DNA from: Rhodococcus qingshengii JCM 15477
GTDB taxonomy: Bacteria; Actinomycetota; Actinomycetes; Mycobacteriales; Mycobacteriaceae
Assembly (NCBI RefSeq): GCF_023221595.1
Contig: NZ_CP096563.1
Span: 5,451,001 to 5,515,000 of the forward strand
DNA: 64,000 bases
Direction: 5' to 3'
In this document: positions 7,982 through 16,379 of the stretch, one piece after another
Numbering within the stretch: position 1 is the first letter of the stretch
Layout of the letters: each line of letters starts with the position of its first letter
Made by a program: the position numbers and the translations under genes
The notes under the pieces: generated by a model
Databases searched by the model: none
Seen by the model: the letters and a program-made list of their open reading frames with translations, nothing else
What the model was told of the DNA's origin: nothing

Positions 7982-8473
7982 ATGACCGACTCGACCGCCC
8001 TGATCGAATCCCTGCTCGCCCGAGTGGAATTGCTCGAGGACAAGCTCGCGATCACCGAACTGCTGACCACATACAGCCCTGCCGTCGACAGCGGATCAGC
8101 CGACGAGGTCGCGAACCTGTGGCTCGAGGACGGCGTCTACGACGTCGATACCGGTGCGATGCACGGCCGCGGCGAACTGCGCGCGATGGTTCACAGCGCC
8201 TCACACCAGAACTGGATCATGAACGGCGCGGCCCACATGATGACACCCGCGCACATCCGCATCGACGGCAACAAGGCCGTCGCGACCTGCCATTCGCAGT
8301 TGGTCATCAAAGACCCCGAGAACCCGACGGGATTCAAGGTCCTCCGCATCACCGCGAACCGCTGGGAACTGATCAAGACGGACGGCGAGTGGAAGGTCGA
8401 ACTGCGTACCAACGCCCTCCTCGACGGCCGACCCGAGGCTCGCGCTCTCCTGGCTGCCGGCGTGACGGCCTAA
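7982..8473 (+). CDS. NTF2/SnoaL-like polyketide-cyclase-fold protein
   Basis: 163 aa starting at the ATG preceded by AAGGAC. The N-terminal helix (ALIESLLARVELLEDKLAITELLTTY) and the pattern D-S-G-S-A-D-E-V-A-N-L-W-L-E-D-G mark the SnoaL-like alpha+beta barrel often annotated as nuclear transport factor 2-like. Members include steroid isomerases, dehydratases and hydrolases; no catalytic assignment can be made from sequence alone. It follows the LLM gene by 32 bp and precedes a strong hairpin. A distinct protein of the same fold lies at 14634-15161 in the same region. Confidence 0.75.
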   Translation: MTDSTALIESLLARVELLEDKLAITELLTTYSPAVDSGSADEVANLWLEDGVYDVDTGAMHGRGELRAMVHSASHQNWIMNGAAHMMTPAHIRIDGNKAVATCHSQLVIKDPENPTGFKVLRITANRWELIKTDGEWKVELRTNALLDGRPEARALLAAGVTA

Positions 8474-8478
8474 CCGGC

Positions 8479-8522
8479 CTGTGCGCGGTTAGGGACCCTC
8501 TGCGGTCGCTGACCGCGCACAG
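8479..8522 (+). terminator. Hairpin after the NTF2-like gene
   Basis: A perfect 11-bp stem (CTGTGCGCGGT and its complement) encloses a loop with a smaller AGGGACCCT palindrome. It starts 5 bp after the stop codon and lacks a T-run; probably a terminator. Confidence 0.65.
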
Positions 8523-8530
8523 CTGTTGAA

Positions 8531-8557
8531 AGTTCGGCTCCCCGAACTCTATAGTTC
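8531..8557. promoter_or_regulatory. Overlapping inverted repeats in the mntH promoter
   Basis: AGTTCGG-4-CCGAACT (8531-8548) overlaps GAACT-4-AGTTC (8544-8557), the latter covering a TATAGT -10-like hexamer. The layout suggests an operator for a dimeric (metal-responsive?) repressor. It does not match the IdeR or MntR boxes I know. Confidence 0.45.
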
Positions 8558-8602
8558 ACTTATTCGAACCAACAGGTCCGAGTACGTGTGACCAGGAGAC
8601 CG

Positions 8603-9850
8603 ATGAGCACCAGTACGCAAGAGCCGACGACTCCGCGCCGACGACCCACGGGGAGATCCATCGCCCTGCTCGGTCCGGCGTTCGTCGCGGCAATCGCGTA
8701 CGTCGATCCGGGCAACGTCGCCGCCAACCTCACCGCCGGCGCCAAGTACGGCTACCTCCTCATCTGGGTACTCGTACTCGCCAACGCGATGGCCGTCCTC
8801 GTGCAGTATCTGTCCGCGAAACTCGGTCTCGTCTCCGGCAGATCCCTGCCCGAAATGCTGGGTCAGCGCCTGCGTAAGAACAACCGCCGCGCCTTCTGGC
8901 TCCAGGCCGAGATGATGGCGATCGCGACCGACGTCGCCGAAGTCATCGGCGGCGCCATCGCACTCAACCTGCTCTTCAACATCCCGCTCTTCCTCGGCGG
9001 ACTGATCACCGGATGCGTGTCGATGGTCATCCTGACGATCCAAAGTCGGCGCGGACAGCGCACTTTCGAGTTCGTGGTCATGGGATTGCTGGCCATCATC
9101 ACCATCGGCTTCCTGACCGGGCTCGCCTTCACCGACGTCTCCGGCAGCGAGGCCGTCGCCGGACTGGTCCCCCGCTTCGAAGGAACCGAGACCGTACTGC
9201 TCGCCGCCAGCATGCTCGGAGCAACGGTCATGCCGCACGCGATCTACCTTCACTCCGCATTGGCACGTGATCGCCACGGCCACATCAAACCCGGCCCACG
9301 GTTGCAGCGATTACTCAAAGTCACCCGTTGGGATGTCGTTGTCGCGTTGATCATCGCCGGTGGCGTGAACATCGGCATGCTGCTGCTGGCCGCTTCGGCG
9401 CTGCGCGGAGTACCCGGCACCGACACCATCGACGGTGCGCATGCCGCGATCGAGAATTCGCTCGGCCCGGGCGTAGCCGTGGTGTTCGCGATCGGCCTCC
9501 TCGCCTCCGGACTCGCGTCGACCTCCGTGGGATGCGCGGCCGGCGCCGAGATCATGCATGGTCTTCTGGCCATTCGGATTCCGGTGATCACACGCCGGAT
9601 CGTCACGCTCATCCCGGCACTGATCGTGCTCGGACTCGGCGTCGACCCGACGCTGGCGCTCGTGCTCAGCCAAGTGGTCTTGAGCCTGTGCATCCCCTTC
9701 GCGATCATCCCGCTGGTGCGAATGACCTCGGACCCCGAACTCATGGGCGACGCGCGCAATGCCCCGCTCACGACCGTCGCGGCGTGGATTGCGGCGGGCT
9801 TGATCGTTGCACTCAACGTCGCTCTGCTGGTTCTGACGGTGACAGGCTAG
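8603..9850 (+). CDS. mntH: NRAMP-family divalent metal (Mn2+) : H+ symporter
   Basis: 415 aa from the ATG with AGGAG 4-8 bases upstream; a GTG 15 bp earlier is less likely. The protein has about 11 membrane segments. The metal-binding DPGN is in helix 1 (AYVDPGNVAANL, Asp35/Asn38) and the helix 6 MPH motif is in GATVMPHAIYLHS, so both metal-site motifs of the NRAMP family are intact. It imports Mn2+ or Fe2+ at the cytoplasmic membrane. It is a single transcription unit between two hairpins and looks unrelated to the catabolic genes around it. Confidence 0.93.
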   Translation: MSTSTQEPTTPRRRPTGRSIALLGPAFVAAIAYVDPGNVAANLTAGAKYGYLLIWVLVLANAMAVLVQYLSAKLGLVSGRSLPEMLGQRLRKNNRRAFWLQAEMMAIATDVAEVIGGAIALNLLFNIPLFLGGLITGCVSMVILTIQSRRGQRTFEFVVMGLLAIITIGFLTGLAFTDVSGSEAVAGLVPRFEGTETVLLAASMLGATVMPHAIYLHSALARDRHGHIKPGPRLQRLLKVTRWDVVVALIIAGGVNIGMLLLAASALRGVPGTDTIDGAHAAIENSLGPGVAVVFAIGLLASGLASTSVGCAAGAEIMHGLLAIRIPVITRRIVTLIPALIVLGLGVDPTLALVLSQVVLSLCIPFAIIPLVRMTSDPELMGDARNAPLTTVAAWIAAGLIVALNVALLVLTVTG

Positions 9851-9854
9851 AGCA

Positions 9855-9901
9855 CCGGAGCCACCCAACGCGTCCCTCACAAACGCGCTGGACGGCTCCG
9901 G
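9855..9901. terminator. Hairpin between mntH and the convergent fadD-like gene
   Basis: CCGGAGCC (9855-9862) pairs with GGCTCCGG (9894-9901); the loop holds a second CGCGT/ACGCG pair. It lies directly between the two convergent stop codons. Confidence 0.6.
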
Positions 9902-9906
9902 CCGGA

Positions 9907-11502
9907 CTAGGAGACTTGCTCGGCGAGAGTGGCCTTGGCCCAGCGATAGTCGGCCTTTCCGCTGGGAGAACGCCTGATCGACGGAACGTTCATGACGGTG
10001 CGCGGCACTTTGTACCGAGCGACCTGCGACGCGCAATGCTCACCGATCTCGGCAGCGTCCGGGACGTCGAAGCCTTCGCGGGTCGTGATGACCGCAGCGA
10101 CGCGCTCACCGAACTTCGCATCCGGAATTCCCGCGACCAAAGCGTCGAGCACCGCCGGGTGACTCTTGAGCGCCTGCTCGACCTCTTCCGGATACACCTT
10201 CTCCCCGCCGGTGTTGATGCACTGAGAACCACGTCCCAGCAAGACGATCGAGCCGTCGGCTTCCACGCGTCCGACGTCGCCGAGCACCGACATCCGCACC
10301 CCGTCGATCACCGGGAACGTAGCCGCGGTCTTGACCGGATCATTGAAGTAGCCGACCGGCACGTGACCGCTGCGAGCGATGTAGCCGGTCTCGGGCGATC
10401 CCGGCTCCAGCGGCCGCATCCTTTCGTCCACGACGCGGGTCTCGTCGCGAGCGGCGATGCGCATCAGGCCGTCTTCGCCGATCTCCAGATTGCCGTCGAC
10501 GCCCGACTCCGAGGAGCCGAATCCGTCGCGGATCACCAGGTTCGGAAGCATCGACTTGAGCTGCTCCCGCAGTGAGAGCGAGAACAAGGCTCCGCCGGAC
10601 GAGACCATTCCGACCGTGCTGAGGTCGTAATCTGCTGCGTTTGCTGCCAATTCGTCTGCGAGCGGACGTGCCATCGCGTCTCCGACGACGGTGATGGAGA
10701 CGGCCTTCTCACTTCCGGCGAGCTGCAGCGTCGCCTTCGCGTCGAACCGCGCCATGAGAATTGCGTTGGCGCCCATGAAGAATCCGGTGAACAGCGAGTA
10801 CGACGCCGCACCGTGCATCAGGGGTGCGGTACTGAGCATGTTCATCGCGGGGACGTTCGGCACCGCGGCGAACAGAGCCTCAGCGGTCGTGTGCGGCGGA
10901 CCGAACGGATTTCCGCCGGTGAGCGCCGCGAAGTAGAAGTCTTCATGACGCCACATGACACCCTTGGGCATCCCCGTCGTGCCGCCGGTGTAGATGACAA
11001 AGAGGTCGTCGTTGCTGCGGGGCGCGAAGTCACGAGTAGCGGGCTGCTCCGCGGCAGCGTCGGCGTATCCAACGACGTCGACACCTTCGATGTCGCGGAC
11101 CACGGACTTGCCGACGACAACGACGTGCTTGATGCCGGGCGCGGCCGGGAGAACCGTCTCCACGACGGAAACGAACTCCTCGTCCACAATCAGTGCCACC
11201 GACTGCGAATCGTTGTACAGATAGGTCAGTTCGGCGTCGACGTAGCGATAGTTGACGTTGATCGGGACCGCACGAATCTTGAGGCAGCCGAGCAAACTCT
11301 CGACGAACTCGATGCTGTTGCGCATGTGCAGAGCAACGTGATCGCCGGGCCCGACACCGACGCTCGCCAGGTGGCGGGCGATGCGATTCGAGCCCTCGTC
11401 CAGCTCGACGTAGGTGCGACGACGACCATCGCACACGAGCGCCGTGCGGTCCGGAATCAGATCCGAGATGCCCTCGTACAGATCTGCCAAATTCAGTGAC
11501 AC
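9907..11502 (-). CDS. Acyl-CoA synthetase, FadD19-like
   Basis: 531 aa from a GTG with GGAAGG upstream; an ATG 54 codons earlier is disfavoured because it lacks a ribosome site and the added residues are unlike the family. The adenylate-forming motifs are IYTGGTTGMPKGVMWRHED (P-loop, about residue 170), GSSESG, GDVGRVEADG and the catalytic-lysine tail SGKADYRWAK. The VMWRHED signature and the PDYRWAK-like end are shared with mycobacterial FadD19/FadD17, which activate branched steroid side chains. It would make an acyl-CoA from a bulky acid. It diverges from the SDR at 11872 across a region with two matching operator-like sites. Confidence 0.85.
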   Translation of the reverse strand: MSLNLADLYEGISDLIPDRTALVCDGRRRTYVELDEGSNRIARHLASVGVGPGDHVALHMRNSIEFVESLLGCLKIRAVPINVNYRYVDAELTYLYNDSQSVALIVDEEFVSVVETVLPAAPGIKHVVVVGKSVVRDIEGVDVVGYADAAAEQPATRDFAPRSNDDLFVIYTGGTTGMPKGVMWRHEDFYFAALTGGNPFGPPHTTAEALFAAVPNVPAMNMLSTAPLMHGAASYSLFTGFFMGANAILMARFDAKATLQLAGSEKAVSITVVGDAMARPLADELAANAADYDLSTVGMVSSGGALFSLSLREQLKSMLPNLVIRDGFGSSESGVDGNLEIGEDGLMRIAARDETRVVDERMRPLEPGSPETGYIARSGHVPVGYFNDPVKTAATFPVIDGVRMSVLGDVGRVEADGSIVLLGRGSQCINTGGEKVYPEEVEQALKSHPAVLDALVAGIPDAKFGERVAAVITTREGFDVPDAAEIGEHCASQVARYKVPRTVMNVPSIRRSPSGKADYRWAKATLAEQVS

Positions 11503-11743
11503 TGCTGGTGCCTTCCTTGATGTCCGGCCCGGTGAATTCGGGGCCGACCGTACTGCGTTTTCGGTGGGAACTATCCGACCCTGGAGCCGACGAATGCGGC
11601 CGAGAACTGAGCGGATCGGTGGTGACGCAAACGCGTACGCGGTGGGATCGCCGCGTCGCCCCAAGGTGGCATGCAGCGCTCGTGACCCAGATCACCGCTC
11701 CCGCTGAGTGAGACTCCTCCTCAGTCGGCCAAACTTCTGTTCA

Positions 11744-11765
11744 AAACTAGAACTAATTCTGATTT
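11744..11765. promoter_or_regulatory. Operator-like site 2 of three
   Basis: The core CTAGAACTAATTCTGATT matches the site at 11810-11831 in 17 of 22 positions by eye. Its left half also looks like a KstR half-site (ACTAGAAC), but the right half does not complete a KstR palindrome. Confidence 0.5.
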
Positions 11766-11809
11766 CGCTCGAATGATTTTTTCGGAACGACTACCGAACT
11801 CTCGACTTC

Positions 11810-11831
11810 AAATTAGAATGAATACTAATTT
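11810..11831. promoter_or_regulatory. Operator-like site 3 of three
   Basis: Perfect 7-bp arms AAATTAG/CTAATTT flank an 8-base centre, ending 40 bp before the SDR start codon. The central AGAAT...ATACT resembles the two other sites. Confidence 0.55.
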
Positions 11832-11871
11832 TGCTATACCTACCCGCCAGACCGGATCGAAGGAGCACGAC

Positions 11872-12810
11872 ATGACGCAATCACTGAGCTTGGAAGGCAA
11901 AGTTGCCGCCGTCACCGGCGCCGGCGCCGGCCTGGGTCGCGCCGAAGCACTCGGACTCGCGGCTGCCGGTGCAGCCGTCATCGTCAACGACATGGGTACA
12001 GCGGCCAACGACGTGGTCGACGAGATCAAGGCCGCAGGTGGACAGGCACTCGCCATCACCGGCGACGTCTCCGACTGGTCACTCGGCGGGCGCATCATCG
12101 AAGAGGCCGTCAAGAACTTCGGATCATTCGACATCCTCGTCAACAATGCAGGCATCCTGCGCGACAAGATGATCTTCAACCTGACCGAATCCGATTGGGA
12201 CGACGTCATCCGCGTGCACCTCAAGGGCCACGCCGCCACCTCGCACGCAGCCGCAGTCCACTGGCGCGCAGCCAGCAAGGCAGCCGACGCACCGGTCTAC
12301 GGCCGCATCATCAACACCTCTTCCGAGGCCTTCCTCTTCGGCAGCGCCGGACAGCCCAACTACTCGGCAGCCAAGGCCGGCATCACCGCTCTGACGCTCT
12401 CGAGCGCAGCAGGTCTCTCCCGCTACGGCGTCCGCACCAACGCGATCTGCCCCCGTGCCCGCACCGCCATGACGGCAGAAGCCTTCGGCGAGAACAACAC
12501 CGGCGTCGTCGGCCTCGATCCGCTTGCACCCGAGCGCGTCGCGACCCTGGTCAGCTACCTCGCATCCCCCGATTCCGACGAGATCAACGGACAGGTCTTC
12601 GTCGTCTACGGCAAGATGGTGGCGTTGATGGAAGCACCCAAGGTCGAGAACCGTTTCGACGCAGCCGGATCCGCGTTCACCGTCGAAGAACTCGGTGGCC
12701 AGCTCTCGTCTTACTTCTCCGGCCGTGGGCCGTACGAGACCTACGCCGCCTACAGCATCGCCGGCCTCGAAAAGATCGCACTTGCAGTCGACGAGACCGC
12801 AACAGTTTGA
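11872..12810 (+). CDS. SDR-family 3-hydroxyacyl-CoA dehydrogenase, MFE-2/17-beta-HSD4-like
   Basis: 312 aa from the ATG preceded by AAGGAG. The NAD(P)-binding glycine motif is TGAGAGLGRA (about residue 14), followed by the VNDMG acidic turn, NNAG, and the catalytic Ser and YSAAK pair. The length and the C-terminal 60 residues after the Rossmann core (GKMVALMEAPKVENRF) match the dehydrogenase unit of peroxisomal MFE-2 and actinobacterial ChsB1/Hsd4A, which oxidise (R)-3-hydroxyacyl-CoA in steroid side-chain degradation. It is 26 bp ahead of a second SDR and diverges from the FadD19-like ligase. Confidence 0.83.
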   Translation: MTQSLSLEGKVAAVTGAGAGLGRAEALGLAAAGAAVIVNDMGTAANDVVDEIKAAGGQALAITGDVSDWSLGGRIIEEAVKNFGSFDILVNNAGILRDKMIFNLTESDWDDVIRVHLKGHAATSHAAAVHWRAASKAADAPVYGRIINTSSEAFLFGSAGQPNYSAAKAGITALTLSSAAGLSRYGVRTNAICPRARTAMTAEAFGENNTGVVGLDPLAPERVATLVSYLASPDSDEINGQVFVVYGKMVALMEAPKVENRFDAAGSAFTVEELGGQLSSYFSGRGPYETYAAYSIAGLEKIALAVDETATV

Positions 12811-12836
12811 GCAGCACTTACGAAGAGGAGCGTTTC

Positions 12837-13580
12837 ATGAGGTTGAACGGCAAGGTAGCGATCGTCACCGGCGGCGCCGGTGGAATCGGTCGCGCTGTCA
12901 CCCGAGTCTTCGCCCGTGAAGGCGCGAAGGTCCTGTTCGTCGACATCAACGAGGAGCAGGGCCAGGCCCTCGAACAAGAACTGGCCGGCTCCGGCAAGTT
13001 CCTGAACGTCGACCTTGCTGCCGCCGGTTCGGCCGAGCAGATCCGTGACGCCGCGCTCGAGGCTTTCGGCAAGCTCGACATCCTGGTGAACAACGCTCAC
13101 GCGTCCCGTCAGGCTCCGTTGCTCGAAACCACGCAGGACATGTTCGACCTGTCCTTCAACACCGGTTTCTACCCCGTTGTCCACCTCATGCAGGCGTGCC
13201 ACGACGAACTCGCGAAGACCAAGGGTTCCGTCGTCAACTTCGCGTCGGGTTCAGGTTTGGACGGAATGCCGACCCAGACGTCCTACGCTGCGGCCAAGGA
13301 AGCTGTGCGAGGCCTGACGCGCGTCGTCGCCAACGAGTGGGCGCCGGAAGGCATTCGGGTCAACGTGGTCTGCCCGTTCGCCGCCACCGAAGGCGTCGTC
13401 AAGTGGCAGGAAGCCTTCCCTGAGCGCGCAGCCGCATCGGTTGCCAAGGTGCCTCTCGGACGCATCGGTGATCCCGAAACCGACATCGCTCCCGTCGTGG
13501 TGTTCCTGGCGAGCGACGATTCCAAGTACATGACGGGTCAGACGTTGATGGCCGACGGCGGCAGCATCAAACTGCGCTGA
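12837..13580 (+). CDS. SDR-family oxidoreductase with an altered NNAG motif
   Basis: 247 aa with GAGGAG six bases before the ATG. TGGAGGIG (cofactor) is at residue 11 and YAAAK supplies the catalytic Tyr/Lys. The usual NNAG reads NNAHA here, and the Ser position lies in FASGSG. Classical SDR length. It follows the previous SDR by 26 bp, so the two are one transcript, ending in the hairpin at 13590-13618. The likely role is a hydroxyacyl-CoA or alcohol dehydrogenase step; substrate unknown. Confidence 0.78.
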   Translation: MRLNGKVAIVTGGAGGIGRAVTRVFAREGAKVLFVDINEEQGQALEQELAGSGKFLNVDLAAAGSAEQIRDAALEAFGKLDILVNNAHASRQAPLLETTQDMFDLSFNTGFYPVVHLMQACHDELAKTKGSVVNFASGSGLDGMPTQTSYAAAKEAVRGLTRVVANEWAPEGIRVNVVCPFAATEGVVKWQEAFPERAAASVAKVPLGRIGDPETDIAPVVVFLASDDSKYMTGQTLMADGGSIKLR

Positions 13581-13589
13581 GTCGAAGTT

Positions 13590-13618
13590 CTTCTCGGTGA
13601 GCTCAGCACACCGAGAAG
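13590..13618. terminator. Hairpin at the convergent SDR/amidohydrolase junction
   Basis: A 10-bp perfect stem (CTTCTCGGTG and complement) with a 9-base loop. The stop codon of the minus-strand amidohydrolase (13603-13605) lies in the loop, so the element serves both genes. Confidence 0.65.
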
Positions 13619-14508
13619 AGCTTGGCGGCGTTGTCGTGCACGACGGCTCGCAGCCATTCGTCTCCGAGATCGAAGCGCGTAACCGCTTGCAAGGCTGTGA
13701 GATACGGGTACGGAATGTTCGGGAAGTCGCTACCGAACAGAATCCGGTCCTGCATGTCGACGAGCCGTGATACGTCTACCTTCGGGAAGGCACACTGCTC
13801 TTCCGTGAAGTCGGTGAACGCCATGGTCGTATCCAGGCGGACATTGCCGTAAGCCTCTGCCAGATCGAGGAATTCGCTGTACTCGGGCATCCCCATGTGG
13901 GCGACGATCAACGACAGGCGCGGGTACCGTGCGAGCAGCGAAGCAATGCGATCAGGTCCCGTGTACTCCCCCGGCGCCGGTCCCGAACCACAGTGGATCA
14001 CGATGGGCGTCTCGGAGTCCTCGAGTTGCCCCCAGACCTTGTCGAGCAGAGGGTCGTTCGGATCGTAGTTTCCGACCTGGATGTGGGACTTGAAGATTCG
14101 CGCGCCCGACTCCAATGCCTTGCCGACGTACGACGCCGCCGACTCCTCGGGATAGAACGTGGCCGTGTGCAGGCAATCGGGCGTTTGCGCGGCAAATTCG
14201 ACGGCCCACTGATTGAGCCACTCGGCCATCGCGTGCTTGTGCGGGTAGATCATCGACGTGAAAGCCCGGACACCGAACTCGCGGAGACGGTGTACCCGCT
14301 CCTCCTCGGCAAGTCGGTACGCGATCGGCCAAGGTCGACCGATCATCGGTCCCGCCGAATCGAAGTAGCCCCACACCTTGTCCATGACGCTCTTCGGCAT
14401 GAAATGGGTATGGACGTCGATCACGCCAGGAACACCCAACTCGCGCCAAAAAGCCCGAACCTCGGCGATCTCCTCCGGTCCGGTCGATGGGACCTCTTCG
14501 GTACACAC
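13603..14508 (-). CDS. Amidohydrolase-2 family (ACMSD-like) metal-dependent hydrolase or decarboxylase
   Basis: 301 aa from a GTG with AAAGGGG eight bases upstream; an ATG at 14538 is an alternative. Metal-site landmarks are VIDVHTHF near the N-terminus, IHCGSG, VAHMGMPE and the C-terminal FGSDFPNIPY aspartate, all typical of the ACMSD/gamma-resorcylate decarboxylase branch. Members cleave C-C or C-N bonds in aromatic and ring-opened acids. It diverges from an NTF2-like/OYE pair across a 125-bp promoter region, which points to a peripheral catabolic step. The substrate cannot be named. Confidence 0.8.
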   Translation of the reverse strand: MCTEEVPSTGPEEIAEVRAFWRELGVPGVIDVHTHFMPKSVMDKVWGYFDSAGPMIGRPWPIAYRLAEEERVHRLREFGVRAFTSMIYPHKHAMAEWLNQWAVEFAAQTPDCLHTATFYPEESAASYVGKALESGARIFKSHIQVGNYDPNDPLLDKVWGQLEDSETPIVIHCGSGPAPGEYTGPDRIASLLARYPRLSLIVAHMGMPEYSEFLDLAEAYGNVRLDTTMAFTDFTEEQCAFPKVDVSRLVDMQDRILFGSDFPNIPYPYLTALQAVTRFDLGDEWLRAVVHDNAAKLFSVC

Positions 14509-14633
14509 GTCTGACACCCCTTTCGTTCGCTCGACCATACCGAGTGCCGTCGCGCTCACCGGGACAGGTCGTTGACGGCCCGCCCGGAGCACCCGAATGT
14601 GAACCCATCTTGCCGATCACCGTTGGAGGTTGA

Positions 14634-15161
14634 ATGTCTCAGGCCGAGTCCGAAGTGGGGTCGATCAGTGCCGTCGAGGAACTGCTCGCAATCGAGGAAA
14701 TCAAGCGTGTGTTCGCCGCGCGCCTACGCTGCATGGACACCAAGCAGTGGCACGTCTACCCAACCCTGCACACCGCAGACGTCGTCAGCGAGACGTGGGG
14801 CGGACTCCCGACAGACAAGCAACCCAAGACCGGCGACACCTCGAACCAGGTAGTGGGCATCGACAAACTCACCGCGGCAATTCGGAACATGCTCGACGGC
14901 GACATCCCCCTCACCACGGCGCACCACGCACACACTCCCGAAATCGTGCTGACCTCGCCCACCACCGCAACCGGCATCTGGGCGATGGAGGACATGCTGT
15001 GGTGGAACGACGGCGAGAAAGAACTGCACCTACACGGCTACGGCCACTACCACGAGAAATACCGCAAAGAAGACGGCAAGTGGCTGATCAGCTACCGAAC
15101 CCTCACCCGGCTCCGTGTCGACCAGGACCCCGGATTCTTCCGATTCATGAAAGCGCTGTGA
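14634..15161 (+). CDS. NTF2/SnoaL-like protein
   Basis: 175 aa, with GGAGG seven bases before the ATG. The N-terminal LLAIEEIKRVFAARLRCMDTKQW and the C-terminal YHEKYRKEDGKWLISYRTLTRLRVD are typical of the SnoaL-like fold; members often act as isomerases, cyclases or hydratases on small hydrophobic rings. The next gene, an old-yellow-enzyme, starts 4 bp after its stop, so translation is probably coupled. It is a relative of the protein at 7982-8473 with the same fold but clearly different sequence. Confidence 0.75.
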   Translation: MSQAESEVGSISAVEELLAIEEIKRVFAARLRCMDTKQWHVYPTLHTADVVSETWGGLPTDKQPKTGDTSNQVVGIDKLTAAIRNMLDGDIPLTTAHHAHTPEIVLTSPTTATGIWAMEDMLWWNDGEKELHLHGYGHYHEKYRKEDGKWLISYRTLTRLRVDQDPGFFRFMKAL

Positions 15162-15165
15162 CGAA

Positions 15166-16299
15166 GTGACCAACCCGCTGTTCCAACCGCTCCGCATCCG
15201 TTCGCTCGAACTGTCCAACCGCATAGTCATGTCGCCGATGACGCGCACGTACTCCATCGAAGGTGTGCCCGGCCGCGACGTTGCCGACTACTACCGCCGA
15301 CGAGCTGAGGGCGGCACCGGACTGATCGTCACCGAAGGCGTCGCGATCGATCACGAGACTGCTGTCGACCACGCCAACGTCCCCAACCTCCACACTCCCG
15401 CTGCTCAGGCCGGATGGCGGAAGGTAGTCGACGACGTGCACGCTGCGGGCGGCAAGATCGTGCCTCAACTCTGGCACGTCGGACCTCTGTGGGGCGCGAT
15501 GACGCAGATGGACCCCTCACTCAAGCCGATGCGCCCCTCAGGCGAATGGGGCCCGCTCGGCGTCACCTCGTACTCCGCTGCCTACGTCGAACGCGCACAG
15601 GCGAGCACCGAAGCGATGACCGAGCAGGACATCCAGGACGTCATCGACGCGTACGTCCGCAGCGCGAAGCACGCCGTCGAACTCGGCTTCGACGGCATCG
15701 CGATCCACGGCGGTCACGGCTACCTCCTCGATTCCTTCTTCTGGGAGGGCACCAACCAGCGCGACGACGCGTGGGGAGGCGACCTGGAGCGTCGTACCAG
15801 GTTCCCGGCCGCCGTCGTCGCCGCGATCCGCGCGGCCATCGGACCGGATCTGCCGATCATCTACCGTTTCTCACAGCACAAGCAGCAAGATTTCACCGCG
15901 AAGATCGCCGAAACCCCCGAAGAGTTGGGCGTCATCCTGGGCGCGCTGGTCGACGCCGGAGTCGACGTTCTCGACGCCAGCATCAGGCGTTTCGACGTGC
16001 CGGCCTTCGAAGGCAGCGATCTCTCGTTGGCGGGTTGGGCGAAGAAGCTGACCGGCGCCGTCACGATGGCCGTCGGCAGCGTCGGTATCGGAAAGTCGCT
16101 GCGGGACAGCCGCATCGAAGGCGTCGCACCTGTAGTCGACAACATCCCACAGCTCGAGGAGCGCATCGGCAGCGGAGAGTTCGATCTGATCGCGATCGGC
16201 CGTCTCCATCTCGCCGATCCTGCATTGGCAACTACCCTGCGCGCCGGTGGCCCGCTACCGGCGTTCGATCGAGCGGTGCATGAGGGCAGCTTGATCTAG
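15166..16299 (+). CDS. NADH:flavin oxidoreductase (old yellow enzyme family)
   Basis: 377 aa starting at GTG. A TIM-barrel FMN enzyme: LFQPLRIRSLELSNRIVMSPMTR at the start, QLWHVG (about residue 103), the active-site HGGHGYLLDSFFW near 183-195 and IGRLHLADP near the end (FMN phosphate site). OYEs reduce activated C=C bonds of enones or related compounds. The usual His-x-x-Asn/His pair is present as H-G-G-H. It is coupled to the NTF2-like gene upstream and is followed by the copy-2 palindrome. Confidence 0.87.
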   Translation: MTNPLFQPLRIRSLELSNRIVMSPMTRTYSIEGVPGRDVADYYRRRAEGGTGLIVTEGVAIDHETAVDHANVPNLHTPAAQAGWRKVVDDVHAAGGKIVPQLWHVGPLWGAMTQMDPSLKPMRPSGEWGPLGVTSYSAAYVERAQASTEAMTEQDIQDVIDAYVRSAKHAVELGFDGIAIHGGHGYLLDSFFWEGTNQRDDAWGGDLERRTRFPAAVVAAIRAAIGPDLPIIYRFSQHKQQDFTAKIAETPEELGVILGALVDAGVDVLDASIRRFDVPAFEGSDLSLAGWAKKLTGAVTMAVGSVGIGKSLRDSRIEGVAPVVDNIPQLEERIGSGEFDLIAIGRLHLADPALATTLRAGGPLPAFDRAVHEGSLI

Positions 16300-16309
16300 G
16301 GGCTCCGCC

Positions 16310-16355
16310 CCTGTGCGCCTTTCCGGTAGTTCGCACTACCAAAAAGGCGCACAGG
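16310..16355. repeat. Dispersed palindromic element, copy 2
   Basis: Arms CCTGTGCGCCTTTCCGGTAG (16310-16329) and a near-complement (16336-16355) carry two mismatches, around the 6-base loop TTCGCA. It is preceded by a small GGGGCTCCGCCCC hairpin, a flank that copy 3 shares in similar form. It lies just after the OYE gene. Confidence 0.85.
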
Positions 16356-16379
16356 GCCGAAGGCCTTTATGTTCGACCC

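Larger units (their letters stand above)
11503..11871. promoter_or_regulatory. Divergent promoter region, fadD-like / SDR
   Basis: This 369-bp gene-free stretch is notably A/T-rich from 11730 to 11840. It contains two copies of a 22-bp palindrome-like site (see separate entries). No conserved small ORF or RNA is seen. Confidence 0.6.

Noticed and set aside
8479..8522. Hairpin as a fourth copy of the dispersed palindrome
   Set aside because: The stem starts GTGCGC but then differs (CGGT rather than CTTTTTGGTAG), so I list it only as a terminator.
11744..11765. KstR operator (steroid regulon)
   Set aside because: Only the left half-site ACTAGAAC fits; the right half lacks the GTTCTA complement, and the two other copies do not fit KstR at all.
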